The notes: generated from the sequence alone by a model not told the origin. 64,000 nt of DNA from Mobilicoccus pelagius NBRC 104925 (GCF_000247995.1 NZ_BAFE01000058.1:1-64000), one strand, 5' to 3'; positions 1 to 8,548 are shown, counted from the first letter of the stretch. Translations and numbers: made by a program.

Positions 1-172
1 ATGACGTCTCCCCTCCTCACCCAGATCCGTTCCAGGGTATAGGTCGTGCCTGGAAGTCGCCGGGACGTGAGCCTCTTGCACGCGCGGATCCGGTGTCGCG
101 CACGGTCTTCGGCTGCCCCGAAGGGGTGTGGACATCGCTGCCGGGGTCGTGGCCGGGCCCCTGCGGCGGGGG
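1..172. other. window edge, no gene seen
   Basis: No convincing coding region, RNA or repeat is visible here. It holds the 3' flank of the reverse-strand SRPBCC gene. Short open frames in this stretch are arginine-rich and look like by-products of high GC. Confidence 0.4.
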
Positions 173-640
173 TCAGGGCGCGGTGCGGAGGAGCCGGCGG
201 AGGACGGTTCCGTAGGCGAGTCGCGCGACGGCGGCGACGACGGGATCGGCGACGGCGGGGACTCCGCGCAGGGTGATGTCCTGCCGCCATTCGACGTGCG
301 TGCGAGAGGCGCGTCCGGCCGAGGACGGGGCGGGGGCGACCGTGACGTCGATGTCGCCGCCGACGACGCGCCCGGTCTTCACGAGGGCGGCACGTCCGGT
401 CGAGGCCGGGGAGGCGGGCGCGTCGAAGCGGCGGACCTCCATGACGTCGTCGACATGGAGGGGGCCGAGCGCGGTGCGGGCGACGAACCGCGAACCGGCA
501 CGCAGGTCCCGGTCGCCGGTGCCGTCGCCGCGCAGGGTCGTGAGGGGGATGAACCGGGTGTGCGCGTCGAGGTCCCACACGCGCCGCCACGCCTCCGGGG
601 AGGCGATCGGGACGGTGAGACGCACCGTGAATCGGGCCAT
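173..640 (-). CDS. SRPBCC-fold (polyketide cyclase/START-like) protein
   Basis: A 155-residue protein starting MARFTVRLTVPIASPEAW, which fits the first strand and helix of the SRPBCC/Bet v1-like fold used by polyketide cyclase/dehydrase and lipid-transport proteins. The pattern continues with a central strand-rich part (RFVARTALGPLHVDDVMEV) and a C-terminal amphipathic helix (AVARLAYGTVLRRLLRTAP) that would close the hydrophobic cavity. Length is typical for the family. The ligand cannot be read from the sequence. No clear Shine-Dalgarno motif lies next to the ATG; a GGAGG sits about 20 bases upstream. The gene stands alone, with a tRNA on the other strand just upstream. Confidence 0.7.
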   Translation of the reverse strand: MARFTVRLTVPIASPEAWRRVWDLDAHTRFIPLTTLRGDGTGDRDLRAGSRFVARTALGPLHVDDVMEVRRFDAPASPASTGRAALVKTGRVVGGDIDVTVAPAPSSAGRASRTHVEWRQDITLRGVPAVADPVVAAVARLAYGTVLRRLLRTAP

Positions 641-737
641 GAGGACAGTGTCGCAGCGTCCTCCGATACGGCCCCGCCCCGGCCGGTCGGGATCCGGGTT
701 TGGTGGTTGGGCCCGTCGTCTGGGAGGATCGGTCAGC

Positions 738-821
738 GCGCGAGTGGCGGAATAGGCAGACGCGCACGGTTCAGGTCCGTGTGCCCGAAAGGGCGTGGGG
801 GTTCAACTCCCCCCTCGCGCA
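738..821 (+). tRNA. tRNA-Leu (anticodon CAG)
   Basis: The acceptor arm GCGCGAG (738-744) pairs with CTCGCGC (814-820), followed by discriminator A. The anticodon stem CACGG/CCGTG (765-769/777-781) closes the seven-base loop TTCAGGT with anticodon CAG at 772-774. A long variable arm (GCCC-GAAA-GGGC) marks a class II tRNA, and the T arm has GTTCAACTC. The CCA end is not fully encoded: ACC is followed by G. It reads CUG, the commonest leucine codon in such genomes. Confidence 0.95.
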
Positions 822-837
822 CCGGTGGCGACACCAC

Positions 838-874
838 GACGAAGGCCCTGACTCATCGAGTCGGGGCCTTCGTC
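838..874 (+). terminator. hairpin downstream of tRNA-Leu
   Basis: GACGAAGGCCC-GACTC and GAGTC-GGGCCTTCGTC form a near-perfect stem with a three-base loop, starting 17 bases after the tRNA. There is no strong T-run, as is usual in high-GC actinobacteria. It is the obvious stop for the tRNA transcript. Confidence 0.8.
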
Positions 875-1101
875 ATGCCCGGGGCACTCTGCCGTCGAAA
901 GTCATCCCCTCGTGGGGGCGACTGTTCGGGACGACACGCAAGCAGGGCATCACCCCCACAGGCGGGCGGCGCGTGACATCGGCATCGGGGCGGCCCACGG
1001 TACAAGAGAGCGGCGGGTGCCCCTCGGTGCACTCCGACGGCCCCGGCCGGGCCGAAGTGCGTCGTCACGCCGCGCGGTGGGGCGTGACGGGTGGAGGCAT
1101 G
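875..1101. other. intergenic, nothing recognised
   Basis: A 71-codon reverse frame exists here but is Cys/Pro/Arg-rich, lacks a ribosome site and runs through the tRNA terminator, so I do not call it. No RNA motif was recognised. Confidence 0.3.
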
Positions 1102-1139
1102 ACAGTGGGCCGCACACCCGAAGGTGTACGGCCCACTGT
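1102..1139 (-). terminator. terminator of the cold-shock gene
   Basis: On the reverse strand ACAGTGGGCCG-ACACC pairs with GGTGT-CGGCCCACTGT around a TTCG tetraloop, about 35 bases after the stop of the csp gene. This is a classic stable UUCG hairpin terminator. Confidence 0.85.
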
Positions 1140-1175
1140 TGAGCAGGCGTCAGAGCCTGGAAGTGTGACGGACGA

Positions 1176-1382
1176 TCAGCCGATGACGGTGATGTTCGAC
1201 GCCTGCGGGCCCTTCTGGCCCTGCGTGGTCTCGAACTCGACCTTGGCGCCCTCGTCCAGCGAGCGGTAGCCCGAGGAGTTGATCGCGGAGAAGTGGGCGA
1301 AGACGTCGGCGGAGCCGTCGTCGGGGGCGATGAAGCCGAAGCCCTTGTCGGCGTTGAACCACTTCACGGTGCCAGTAGCCAT
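1176..1382 (-). CDS. cold-shock protein (CspA family)
   Basis: A 68-residue single cold-shock domain: [18 protein letters not shown] carries RNP1 (KGFGFI) and DVFAHFSAI carries RNP2. The chain covers the full OB-fold and ends at NITVIG, as in actinobacterial CspA proteins. These small cytoplasmic RNA chaperones bind single-stranded RNA and melt secondary structure, in cold shock or constitutively. Other small frames over the same DNA are shadows. A GA-rich ribosome site (AAAGAGAG) precedes the ATG by about 8 bases. The gene is monocistronic, with a UUCG terminator downstream and a long leader upstream, which is consistent with the post-transcriptional control known for csp genes. Confidence 0.95.
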   Translation of the reverse strand: MATGTVKWFNADKGFGFIAPDDGSADVFAHFSAINSSGYRSLDEGAKVEFETTQGQKGPQASNITVIG

Positions 1383-1785
1383 GTCGAAATCTCTCTTTCT
1401 GAGGTGGCGCCACCCGGATTCGAGCGGCTGCGGGTGCTGAAGATGCGTGTCACGGCTCAGAAGACGAAATCAACCTTTTCAGGTCACTGCCGACATGCTT
1501 TGCACTACCACGTTCAACAACGAGCCCCACACTACGCGAGTTTCGGTGGATCGGCGACCGCATCGTCGCGCAGGGGTCGTCCCCACGCCTCTCGTGCGAC
1601 TGGTCTACCCCCTGTGGCCTGCGGCTTTACCGGAGGAAAAGAAATTCGAGATCCGTCGCTCCGACGTGCACCGCAGCCTGAAAAATGTGGTCCGGCACGA
1701 TGCAGAAGGGCGTCCGGGCCCTGCGCGGACGGGTCGCCACGGGGCCCCGACCCGGGACGAGGGTGCTCAGGTCACCCCGCGCTGT
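1383..1785 (-). promoter_or_regulatory. csp upstream region with probable long 5' leader
   Basis: About 400 bases without a supported gene. The first 170 or so upstream of the csp ATG are clearly less GC-rich than the neighbourhood, with AT-rich runs near 1390-1405, 1460-1480 and 1495-1525. This is compatible with a promoter plus a long structured cold-shock leader on the reverse strand. TTGAAC near 1515 could be a -35 element, but I cannot assign a -10 with confidence. Forward-strand frames here are not convincing. Confidence 0.35.
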
Positions 1786-1981
1786 TCAGGTGATCTCGTA
1801 GGAAGGATCCGCCGGGTTCGTGAGCGTGTCGTGCACGGGGCAGGTGCGCTCGAGTTCATGCCCGTGTCGATGCCGCGATCTCCGGCGGTTCGTCGAAGGT
1901 GACGCTTATGCCGCGAACCGTCGCCTACATGTGCAGGCCCTCGACCCGTTCCACCGTCGCCGAGAACGTCGTGTCTGCCAT
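1786..1981 (-). pseudogene. remnant of an OsmC-family peroxiredoxin-like gene
   Basis: Reading the reverse strand from ATG at 1981 gives MADTTFSATVERVEGLHM, then a TAG stop (1925-1927). The same frame continues with ATVRGISVTFDEPPEI. A second frame adds GIDTGMN and a third adds ELERTCPVHDTLTNPAD-PSYEIT, ending at TGA 1786-1788. These pieces, in this order, match the start, the middle and the usual C-terminal CPVHDTL motif of OsmC/YhfA-like proteins. The whole remnant spans 196 bases against about 420 for an intact gene. It therefore has a nonsense codon plus an internal deletion that joins the start of the gene to its tail out of frame. The family assignment is from remembered motifs; the broken state is directly visible. 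Confidence 0.6.
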
Positions 1982-2306
1982 CGTCGACCCCCTTGTGTAC
2001 GGAGTGCTCGAAAGTCCGTGCGTGCGCGGGAGCCGCCCTCCGGCCCCCGCTTCGACCGTATCCAGGCCCCGTGTCGGCCGCGCACGTTCGGCGAACCCGG
2101 CGGCGCGGCGCCGGCGTTCGCCGGATGCCGAGGTGGCGGGTGGGCGTCGCGCCTGGCCCGCGCGGCTCGGCGATCGTCGGGGGCCCTGCTGTTCGGTGAT
2201 ACTGGGATGCGGCGAGGTCGTTCGACCTCCGCGCGGGGGCGCGGGGAGCGGCCCGTCTTCCCCATCCGCTCCCGGCTCGCTCCGGACTGACTCCCGAGGT
2301 CTGCCC

Positions 2307-3260
2307 ATGTCGACGTCCGACCACGCCCGCAGGACCACGCCCTCGTCGGCGTCCACGTCCCCCGCCGCACCGGCGCCCGCCCCCGCCGCGCCCGCGGCGT
2401 CGTTCTCACTGCTCAACCCGGCGCAGATGTGCCAGGCCGCCGAGGACGCGGCCTACGCCAAGGCGACGAGCCGCCCCGGCAAGTCGTTCCTCCTCGGCAT
2501 CACCGCCGGCGCCTACATCGCGCTCGGGTTCGTGTTCTTCGTGACGAGTCAGGTCGGCTCGCAGGTGATGCCGTGGGGCGTTGCCAAGGTCCTCGGTGGT
2601 CTCGTGTTCTCCACGGGCCTCGGCCTCGTCGTCCTCACCGGCGCCGAGCTGTTCACGTCGTCGACGCTCACGCTCATGGCGAAGGCGTCGGGCCGCATCA
2701 CGTGGGGGCAGCTCCTGCGCAACTGGGGTGTCGTCTACGTCGCGAACTTCCTCGGCTCGCTGCTCATGGCCGGCCTCATCTACGCCGCCGGTACGTGGCG
2801 CAACGCCGACGGTGGTTGGGGTGCGGTCGTGCTCAAGACCACCGCGGCCAAGCTGCACCACGGGTGGGTCGAGGCGTTCGTCCTCGGCATCCTCTGCAAC
2901 CTGCTCGTCTGCCTCGCCGTGTGGGCCGCCTACTCGGGCCGCACGGCCGTCGACAAGCTCGCGGCCATCACGCTGCCCATCGCCCTGTTCGTCGCGACCG
3001 GGTTCGAGCACTCCGTGGCGAACATGTTCATGATCCCGCTCGGCCTCTTGGTCAACAGCGGCGCCGACGCCGCGTTCTGGTCGGCCGCGCACCTCGACCC
3101 GGCCACGTTCGCCGGCCTGTCGTGGAGTCAGTTCTTCACCGCCAACCTCATCCCCGTCACGCTCGGCAACATCGTCGGTGGTGGCCTCATGGTCGGCATG
3201 TACCAGTGGGTCATCTACCGCTACTACAACGCCCCCAAGTCCGAGGCGCACACCCTCTGA
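2307..3260 (+). CDS. focA: formate/nitrite transporter (FNT family)
   Basis: A 317-residue inner-membrane channel of the FNT family (FocA/NirC), an aquaporin-like pentamer passing formate, nitrite or related small monovalent anions. After an Ala/Pro-rich tail of about 35 residues come six hydrophobic segments. Family signatures are visible: the omega-loop LTGAELFTSSTL and the second signature GFEHSVANMF with its conserved pore histidine. I chose ATG 2307, preceded by CCCGAGG, because the in-frame stretch upstream is compositionally non-coding and crosses the OsmC remnant. No pyruvate formate-lyase or nitrite reductase gene is nearby, so the physiological substrate cannot be settled; focA is used as a family label. 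A strong hairpin follows. Confidence 0.88.
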   Translation: MSTSDHARRTTPSSASTSPAAPAPAPAAPAASFSLLNPAQMCQAAEDAAYAKATSRPGKSFLLGITAGAYIALGFVFFVTSQVGSQVMPWGVAKVLGGLVFSTGLGLVVLTGAELFTSSTLTLMAKASGRITWGQLLRNWGVVYVANFLGSLLMAGLIYAAGTWRNADGGWGAVVLKTTAAKLHHGWVEAFVLGILCNLLVCLAVWAAYSGRTAVDKLAAITLPIALFVATGFEHSVANMFMIPLGLLVNSGADAAFWSAAHLDPATFAGLSWSQFFTANLIPVTLGNIVGGGLMVGMYQWVIYRYYNAPKSEAHTL

Positions 3261-3291
3261 CCTGTGCAGGAAGCACGCACGCACGAACGAC

Positions 3292-3330
3292 GACGGAGGC
3301 CGCACCCCGACGAGGGGTGCGGCCTCCGTC
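3292..3330. terminator. bidirectional terminator between focA and SDR
   Basis: GACGGAGGCCGCACCCC and GGGGTGCGGCCTCCGTC form a perfect 17-bp stem with a short loop between two convergent genes. It can serve both strands. Confidence 0.85.
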
Positions 3331-3350
3331 GCGAGAGGGCCGGGGTCGGC

Positions 3351-4250
3351 TCAGAAGACGGCCTTGCCGCCCGTGACGCCGAGCACCGACGCGGAGACGT
3401 AGCTCGCGTCGGCGGGGGAGGCGAGGAACACGTAGGCGCCCGCGCACTCGGCGGGCTGACCGGCGCGCCCGAGGGCGGTCTCGCCGCCGAACTGCTCGAT
3501 CTTCTCCTCCGGCTGCGTCGACGGCTGCAGCGGCGTCCAGATCGGGCCGGGGGCGACGGCGTTGACGCGGACGCCCTTCTCGCCGAGCTCGTCGGCGAGG
3601 TTGACGGTGAAGTTCGTGATCGCGGCCTTCGTCGCGGCGTAGTCCATGAGGCCAGGGCTCGGCTGGTAGGCCTGCACCGAGGCGCTGTTGATGATGCTCG
3701 CGCCCCTCTTGAGGTGCGGCACCGCGGCCTTCGTGATCCAGAAGAGGGCGTAGAGGTTCGTCTTGAACGTGCGGTCGAGCTCCTCGGTCGTGATGTCGAG
3801 CATCGAGTCACGACGCGCCATCTGGAATCCGGCGTTGTTGACGAGAATGTCGAGGCCGCCGAGCTCCTCGACGGTCTTCTCGACGATCTCGGTGCAGACG
3901 GACTCCTCGCGGATGTCACCGGGGAGGAGCAGCGCCTTGCGGCCGGCCTTCTCGATCCACTTCTTCGTCTCCTCGGCGTCGGACTGCTCCTCGGCCATGT
4001 AGGAGATCGCGACGTCGGCGCCCTCGCGGGCGTATGCGATGGCGACGGCGCGACCGATGCCGGAGTCACCGCCGGTGATGAGCGCCTTGAACCCCTCGAG
4101 CTTGCCGGAGCCGACGTAGCTCTCCTCGCCGTGGTCGGGCAGCGGGGTCATCTCGGAGGTGAGTCCGGGAGGGGTCTGCCGCTGGGCGGGGAAACCACCC
4201 TTGTCGTTGACGAGCTTCTCTGCGGTCTGGACAACTGCGGGGTGCGTCAT
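3351..4250 (-). CDS. SDR oxidoreductase, YghA/general stress protein 39 type
   Basis: A 299-residue NAD(P)-dependent short-chain dehydrogenase. It carries the cofactor motif TGGDSGIG near residue 60, the structural motif NNAG, a catalytic serine in INSASVQAY and the YxxxK pair as Y204 and K208 (YAATK). The roughly 45-residue N-terminal extension containing GLTSEMTPLPDHGE is typical of the YghA/Gsp39 subgroup, which is often induced by general stress; the natural substrate of this subgroup is poorly defined. The frame is intact and full length. The gene is transcribed alone and ends at a shared bidirectional hairpin. Confidence 0.88.
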   Translation of the reverse strand: MTHPAVVQTAEKLVNDKGGFPAQRQTPPGLTSEMTPLPDHGEESYVGSGKLEGFKALITGGDSGIGRAVAIAYAREGADVAISYMAEEQSDAEETKKWIEKAGRKALLLPGDIREESVCTEIVEKTVEELGGLDILVNNAGFQMARRDSMLDITTEELDRTFKTNLYALFWITKAAVPHLKRGASIINSASVQAYQPSPGLMDYAATKAAITNFTVNLADELGEKGVRVNAVAPGPIWTPLQPSTQPEEKIEQFGGETALGRAGQPAECAGAYVFLASPADASYVSASVLGVTGGKAVF

Positions 4251-4557
4251 GCCTCTCCGCTACCCGGCCGGACGGCGGACGAAACGGGCACCGCCCCTCG
4301 GCGGGGGCGCGTGCCGCCCCTCGGATGCTCGGCGCGCCGCTCGGCATGGCGGCCGAGGCGCCTTCGCGGTGCGGTGTCGCGACCGCCGCGAACGACGATC
4401 AGAACGCGTCTCGGTACACATGCACGGCCCCCTCACCTCGGGGGTTCGTGACGTCGGCCAAGGTTGTGGTCGTCGTTCGATGCGGTGCAGGGCACCCTTG
4501 CCCGCCGCACGGTGTGACGGCGCGCAGCGCAGGGCCGAGCGCTGGATGCGGATGATG
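4251..4557. other. intergenic, upstream of the SDR gene
   Basis: About 300 bases with no supported gene. The part next to 4251 must hold the SDR promoter on the reverse strand, but I see no convincing -35/-10 pair. No inverted repeat longer than a few bases stands out. Confidence 0.3.
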
Positions 4558-4854
4558 TCAGAGGCGCACGAGTCGCACCGGCGTCGCGTCCGGGTGGTCG
4601 ACGGAGAAGGCGAACACCGACCCCGGTGCGGCGGTGGCGGTCTCGATCTCGCGGGCGTCGACGGCGGGGCCGCCGTAGCGGCGGAACGTCGACGTGAACA
4701 CGTTCGTGCCGGCGACCTGGAGGGCGGACAGGGCCTCGGCCTGGCTGTTCGCGGCGACGACGAGGCGGGCGCGTGTGGCCTCGGCGTCACCGAGGGCGTC
4801 GGCGACGGCGGGGTGCACCTTGGCGGTGACTGCGTACACGGGGGTGCCGGGCAT
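4558..4854 (-). CDS. conserved-looking small protein of unknown function
   Basis: A 98-residue soluble protein beginning MPGTPVYAVTAKVHPAVADAL, with alternating strands and helices and no membrane segment or cysteine motif. It has a good ribosome site (GAAGGAA, six bases before ATG) and codon use like its neighbours, so I take it as real. I do not recognise the family. The strand-helix pattern (strand, helix, LVVAANSQAEALSAL, strand) resembles a small ferredoxin-like fold, but this is only an impression. It lies downstream of the gamma-glutamyltransferase gene on the same strand, separated from it by a strong hairpin, so it is probably independently expressed. Confidence 0.6.
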   Translation of the reverse strand: MPGTPVYAVTAKVHPAVADALGDAEATRARLVVAANSQAEALSALQVAGTNVFTSTFRRYGGPAVDAREIETATAAPGSVFAFSVDHPDATPVRLVRL

Positions 4855-5023
4855 GGCGGATTCCTTCGATCAGGGGGTGGCGTTCGAGCGGCACCGTTGC
4901 CGCCCCACTCATCGACAGGAAGACCGCGGGGAGCGAGGGCAATGCCCCCGAGGATTCGCTCGTACCCCCCCGACGTCACGTCACCGACCGGTGGCATGGC
5001 GGTCACCGGGGGGAGACACGGCG

Positions 5024-5065
5024 ACGCCCCCGCCCCCGCCCCCGGTGGCGGGGGCGGGGCGTCGA
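5024..5065 (-). terminator. terminator downstream of ggt
   Basis: GACGCCCCCGCCCCCGCC pairs with GGCGGGGGCGGGGCGTC around a short loop, about 35 bases after the ggt stop on the reverse strand. The stem is extremely GC-rich. Confidence 0.75.
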
Positions 5066-5100
5066 GGTGAGCGTCCGTCCGCGAGGACGGAGAGGGGACG

Positions 5101-6984
5101 TCAGTGCCGGGGTCGGACGACCATCGCGGAGCCCCCGCCGCCGCGCGTGCGTTCGGCGGCGGCGACGAACACGCCACGCGCGGGCATCGCGATGGCCGTG
5201 GCGCGCCCGAGGGCGGGGACCGACGTCATCGGCTGACCCATCCCCCGGAGGGCCTCACCGGTCGAAGAGTCGTACAGCCGGGGTTCGGCCCCGGCGTCGG
5301 TGTTCCGCGACGACAGTCGGGGCGCATTCACGGCGCCGACCAGGGTGAGGTCGCGGTCGAGGTAGCCGAGGAGGATCTGGGAGGTCGTCGTGATGATCGT
5401 GGCCCCGCCGGCCGCGCCGACGGCGAGCACCGGGCGGCCGTCCTTCAGGACGATCGTCGGGGAGATCGACGACCGGGGGCGCTTGCCCGGGCCGGGCAGG
5501 TTGGGGTGCGGCACGCCCTTCGTCGGGGGGACGAACTCGAAGTCCGTGAGCTGGTTGTTGAGAAGGAACCCGTAGCCGGGGACGACCATCCCCGATCCGC
5601 CGAACTGCTCGATCGTCGAGGTGTAGGAGACGACGTCGCCCCATTTGTCGGCGACGGTGAGATGCGTCGTCGACGCGCCGTCGTGGACCGTGCCCGGCCG
5701 CCCTGCGGCGATGGGTCCGCAAGGGGCGTACGTGCCGTCCGGCTGTCCGACCGCGACGGGACGGGGGGCCGCCTTCGACGCGTCGAACCCGCAGGCCCGC
5801 TCGGCAGCGTACGCCTCGGACACGAGTTCGTCCGTGGGGACGCCCACGACGTCCGCGACCCACCGGTTGCGGTCGGCGAAGGCCGCCGCGCTCGCCTCCG
5901 CGAACCGGTGGAGGTACTGCACGTCGTCGGTGCGTGAGAGGGGGACACCGGTCCGCTTCTCGCTCTGCTCCACGAGTTCGAGGATCTCGGCGACGGCGAT
6001 CCCGCCTCCGCTCGGGGCGGGCATGCCGTACACGTCGAGGCCCCGGTAGGAGCTGACGACGGGCTTCTTCGGCAGCACCCGGTAGGTGCGCAGATCGCGC
6101 ATCGTCATCCCTCCGCGCGGCACCGCCACACCGGGCGCGGTGGCAGGTCGGCGCACCGTCTCGACGACGGCCTTCCCGATGGGGCCGCGGTAGAACGCGT
6201 CGACGCCGTCGTGACGCAGCATGCCGAACGTCCTCGCGAGGTCGGGCTGGCGCAGCACGTGGCCCGGCTGCACCGGCTTGCCGCCGGGGAGGAAGACGGC
6301 CGCCGTGGCGGGGAACTTCGAGAACCGTTCGGCGTTCTCGGTGGTGGCCGTGCTGAACGCCTCGTCGACGACGAATCCCCGGTCGGCGATGCGCTGGGCG
6401 GGGGCGAGCATCTCCGAGAGGGATCGGCGGCCCCACCGGTCGAGGATCTCCTGCCACATGGCGGGGGTGCCGGGGACGCCGACGGACAGGCCCGAGTTGA
6501 CGGCCTTGTCGAAGTCCATCGGGGTGCCGTCCGGTTCGACGAACGTCGTGGGGGTGACCGAACGGGGTGCGGTCTCGCGGCCGTCGAGGGTCTCGACCTT
6601 CTTCGTGTGCGCGTCGTAGTGGACGAAGAACCCGCCGCCGCCCATGCCCGTGGCGTAGGGCTCGACGACGTTGAGGGCCGCGGTGGCGGCGACGGCGGCG
6701 TCGGCGGCCGTGCCGCCCTTGGCGAGCACGTCGATCGCGACCTGGCTGGCGACGGGGTCGACCGATGCGACTGCGCCTCCCGACCCGGTCATCGTCGCCG
6801 TCTTGGGGAGTCGATGGCCGACGGGGCCGCGCTCGGGGGCGGTGTGACCGGGGCGGGTGCGGCCGTCGACGACGCCACTGGGGGTGGTGTGGTCCGGCGA
6901 GGTGGGGGAGGCCTGGGCCACCGCGGGGAGGAGGGCGAGGGGGAGGGCGAGCGCGGAGGCGATCGCACCGGCACGGCTCATCAT
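5101..6984 (-). CDS. ggt: secreted gamma-glutamyltransferase
   Basis: A 627-residue N-terminal nucleophile hydrolase that cleaves the gamma-glutamyl bond of glutathione and related compounds and transfers or hydrolyses the glutamyl group. A Sec signal peptide occupies about residues 1-25 (MMSRAGAIASALALPLALL, cleavage near AQA). The substrate-binding DGRETAP arginine and the GMGGGGFF motif are present. The autoprocessing threonine is T439 in STTHLTV, giving a small subunit of about 189 residues, as in E. coli GGT. The oxyanion serines appear in GKRPRSSISPT. The proenzyme should be exported and then self-cleaved. It is monocistronic and divergent from xthA. The pxpABC operon 48 kb downstream could use pyroglutamate derived from its products. 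Confidence 0.95.
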   Translation of the reverse strand: MMSRAGAIASALALPLALLPAVAQASPTSPDHTTPSGVVDGRTRPGHTAPERGPVGHRLPKTATMTGSGGAVASVDPVASQVAIDVLAKGGTAADAAVAATAALNVVEPYATGMGGGGFFVHYDAHTKKVETLDGRETAPRSVTPTTFVEPDGTPMDFDKAVNSGLSVGVPGTPAMWQEILDRWGRRSLSEMLAPAQRIADRGFVVDEAFSTATTENAERFSKFPATAAVFLPGGKPVQPGHVLRQPDLARTFGMLRHDGVDAFYRGPIGKAVVETVRRPATAPGVAVPRGGMTMRDLRTYRVLPKKPVVSSYRGLDVYGMPAPSGGGIAVAEILELVEQSEKRTGVPLSRTDDVQYLHRFAEASAAAFADRNRWVADVVGVPTDELVSEAYAAERACGFDASKAAPRPVAVGQPDGTYAPCGPIAAGRPGTVHDGASTTHLTVADKWGDVVSYTSTIEQFGGSGMVVPGYGFLLNNQLTDFEFVPPTKGVPHPNLPGPGKRPRSSISPTIVLKDGRPVLAVGAAGGATIITTTSQILLGYLDRDLTLVGAVNAPRLSSRNTDAGAEPRLYDSSTGEALRGMGQPMTSVPALGRATAIAMPARGVFVAAAERTRGGGGSAMVVRPRH

Positions 6985-7224
6985 GCGGGTGACCCTACGG
7001 CCGCAAGCGGTCTCCCGGGGTCGGACGGACGTGCACGCTTCCGGGCCGGTTCGTCCGGCGTCTCTCGCCCCGTCTGGGGAATCGGCCGGAGAGGGGAGAG
7101 GGGAACGCCGGCGGACGAGGTGTCGATGTCGTCGTCTCGGCCTGTCTTGTGAAGTTGCCAGATATTGCTATCGAGACATCGAGCGGGGTCGGAAGCGGTG
7201 TGGGCCGCCGATACGATGCGGCTC

Positions 7225-8184
7225 ATGCGAGTCGCGAGCTTCAACGTCAACGGCATCCGGGCGGCGCAGCGGCGGGGGTTCGAGGAGTGGCTCGCGGGGC
7301 GGGGGTGCGACGTCGTCGCCCTGCAGGAGGTGCGGTGCCCGGCGCCGATGCTGCCCGAGGGGGTCTTCGGCGACTACCACCTCGCCTACGACCAGGGCAC
7401 GATCAACGGCCGCAACGGCGTCGCCGTCCTCACGCGGGAGCGGCCGGCGGCCGTACGGGCATGGGGATCCGGTGTGCTCGTGCGCGCGTCGGGGGAGACG
7501 CACCTCGAGGAGGAGGGGCACGACCTCGCGTGGCCGTTGTCGCGTGACCTGCGTCGGTTCGCGGCCGAGGGCCGCTACGTCGAGGTCGACCTCGCCGACG
7601 CCCCGGTGACGATCGCGTCGCTCTATCTGCCGAAGGGCGGTCTGCCGGCCGAGCTGCAGGTGCCCGGGCGCATGCGGGGCGAACCCGACGGTGGGGCCAA
7701 GTACGACCGCAAGATGCGTTTCCTCGCCGGATTCGCGCGGCACCTCACGGCGGCGCGGCGGGCGTCCGCGTCCCGCGGCCGGGAGTACCTCGTCGTCGGC
7801 GACTTCAACGTCGCCCACACCCGCCAGGACCTCAAGAACTGGCGCACGAACGGCCGGTCGGAGGGGTTCCTGCCGGAGGAGCGGGAGTGGTTCTCCTCGA
7901 TCCTCTCCCCGCGGTCCCTCGTCGACGTCGTCCGGCACGTCCACCCCGACGAGGACGGCCCGTACTCGTGGTGGAGCTGGATGGGGCAGTCGTTCGCGAA
8001 GAACGTGGGATGGCGCATCGACTACCACCTCGCCTCGCCTCGCCTCGCCCGCACCGCCACCTCCGCCGTCGTCGACCGCGAGGCAAGCTACGAGGAACGC
8101 CTCTCCGACCACGCCCCCGTCGTCGTCGACTACGCCTTCCCGGCGTGCCCCCCTCCCCCGGGCGGGTGCGCTGGGGGAGGATGA
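7225..8184 (+). CDS. xthA: exonuclease III / AP endonuclease
   Basis: A 319-residue member of the exonuclease-endonuclease-phosphatase family acting in base excision repair (AP-site incision, 3'-end trimming). Motifs in order: ASFNVNGIRAA at the N terminus, the metal-binding glutamate in LQEVRCPAP, VVGDFNVAHTRQDLKNW, the aromatic WWSWMGQSFAKNVGWRIDY loop and the catalytic SDHAPVVVDY near the C terminus. I chose ATG 7225 because family members begin directly at the first beta strand (MRVASFNVNG); another ATG lies three codons upstream. The divergent spacer to ggt contains an AT-rich stretch at about 7141-7175 that probably holds the promoter. The next gene starts 5 bases after the stop. Confidence 0.93.
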   Translation: MRVASFNVNGIRAAQRRGFEEWLAGRGCDVVALQEVRCPAPMLPEGVFGDYHLAYDQGTINGRNGVAVLTRERPAAVRAWGSGVLVRASGETHLEEEGHDLAWPLSRDLRRFAAEGRYVEVDLADAPVTIASLYLPKGGLPAELQVPGRMRGEPDGGAKYDRKMRFLAGFARHLTAARRASASRGREYLVVGDFNVAHTRQDLKNWRTNGRSEGFLPEEREWFSSILSPRSLVDVVRHVHPDEDGPYSWWSWMGQSFAKNVGWRIDYHLASPRLARTATSAVVDREASYEERLSDHAPVVVDYAFPACPPPPGGCAGGG

Positions 8185-8188
8185 GGGC

Positions 8189-8548
8189 ATGTCCGTCATC
8201 AAGATCAACGCCATCACCGTCCCGGCCGACTCCGGTGACGAGCTCGCGCACCGGTTCGCCGCCCGCGCCGGCGCCGTCGACGGTCAGCCCGGGTTCGAGG
8301 GGTTCGAACTCCTCAAGCCCACCGACGAGGGCCGCCGCGTGTGGCTCGTCGTCACCCGCTGGAAGGATGAGGAGTCGTTCCAGGCCTGGGTGAACTCCAA
8401 GAACTTCGCCGAGGGCCACGCCCACGGCGGCGAGGCGCCCGCAGGTCACGGCCACGGTGCCGGGGAGGGGCACCGCAAGCCCGTCGGCCTCAGTGCCGAA
8501 CTGTGGGGGTATGAGGTCGCCGGTGGCAGCACCGGGCACACCGTCTGA
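8189..8548 (+). CDS. MhuD-like heme-degrading monooxygenase (ABM fold)
   Basis: A 119-residue antibiotic-biosynthesis-monooxygenase fold protein. The N terminus MSVIKINAITVPADSG and the core GFEGFELLKPTD and FQAWVNS run closely parallel to MhuD of mycobacteria, which opens heme to mycobilin and iron without releasing CO. The functional residues of that family have counterparts here: N7, W67 and a histidine in the His-rich EGHAHGG stretch (H77 or H79). A Gly/His-rich insert at residues 77-92 is longer than in MhuD and might bind metal. The start codon lies 5 bases after the xthA stop, so the two are probably co-transcribed. The MhuD assignment rests on remembered sequence; a generic ABM protein is the alternative. 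Confidence 0.8.
   Translation: MSVIKINAITVPADSGDELAHRFAARAGAVDGQPGFEGFELLKPTDEGRRVWLVVTRWKDEESFQAWVNSKNFAEGHAHGGEAPAGHGHGAGEGHRKPVGLSAELWGYEVAGGSTGHTV

Noticed and set aside
853-1068. 71-residue reverse frame near the tRNA
   Set aside because: Cys/Pro/Arg-rich, no ribosome site and overlaps the tRNA terminator.
8189-8548. Monooxygenase as a sign of an antibiotic biosynthetic cluster
   Set aside because: The ABM-fold protein resembles MhuD heme oxygenase and no polyketide, peptide synthetase or tailoring genes are near.
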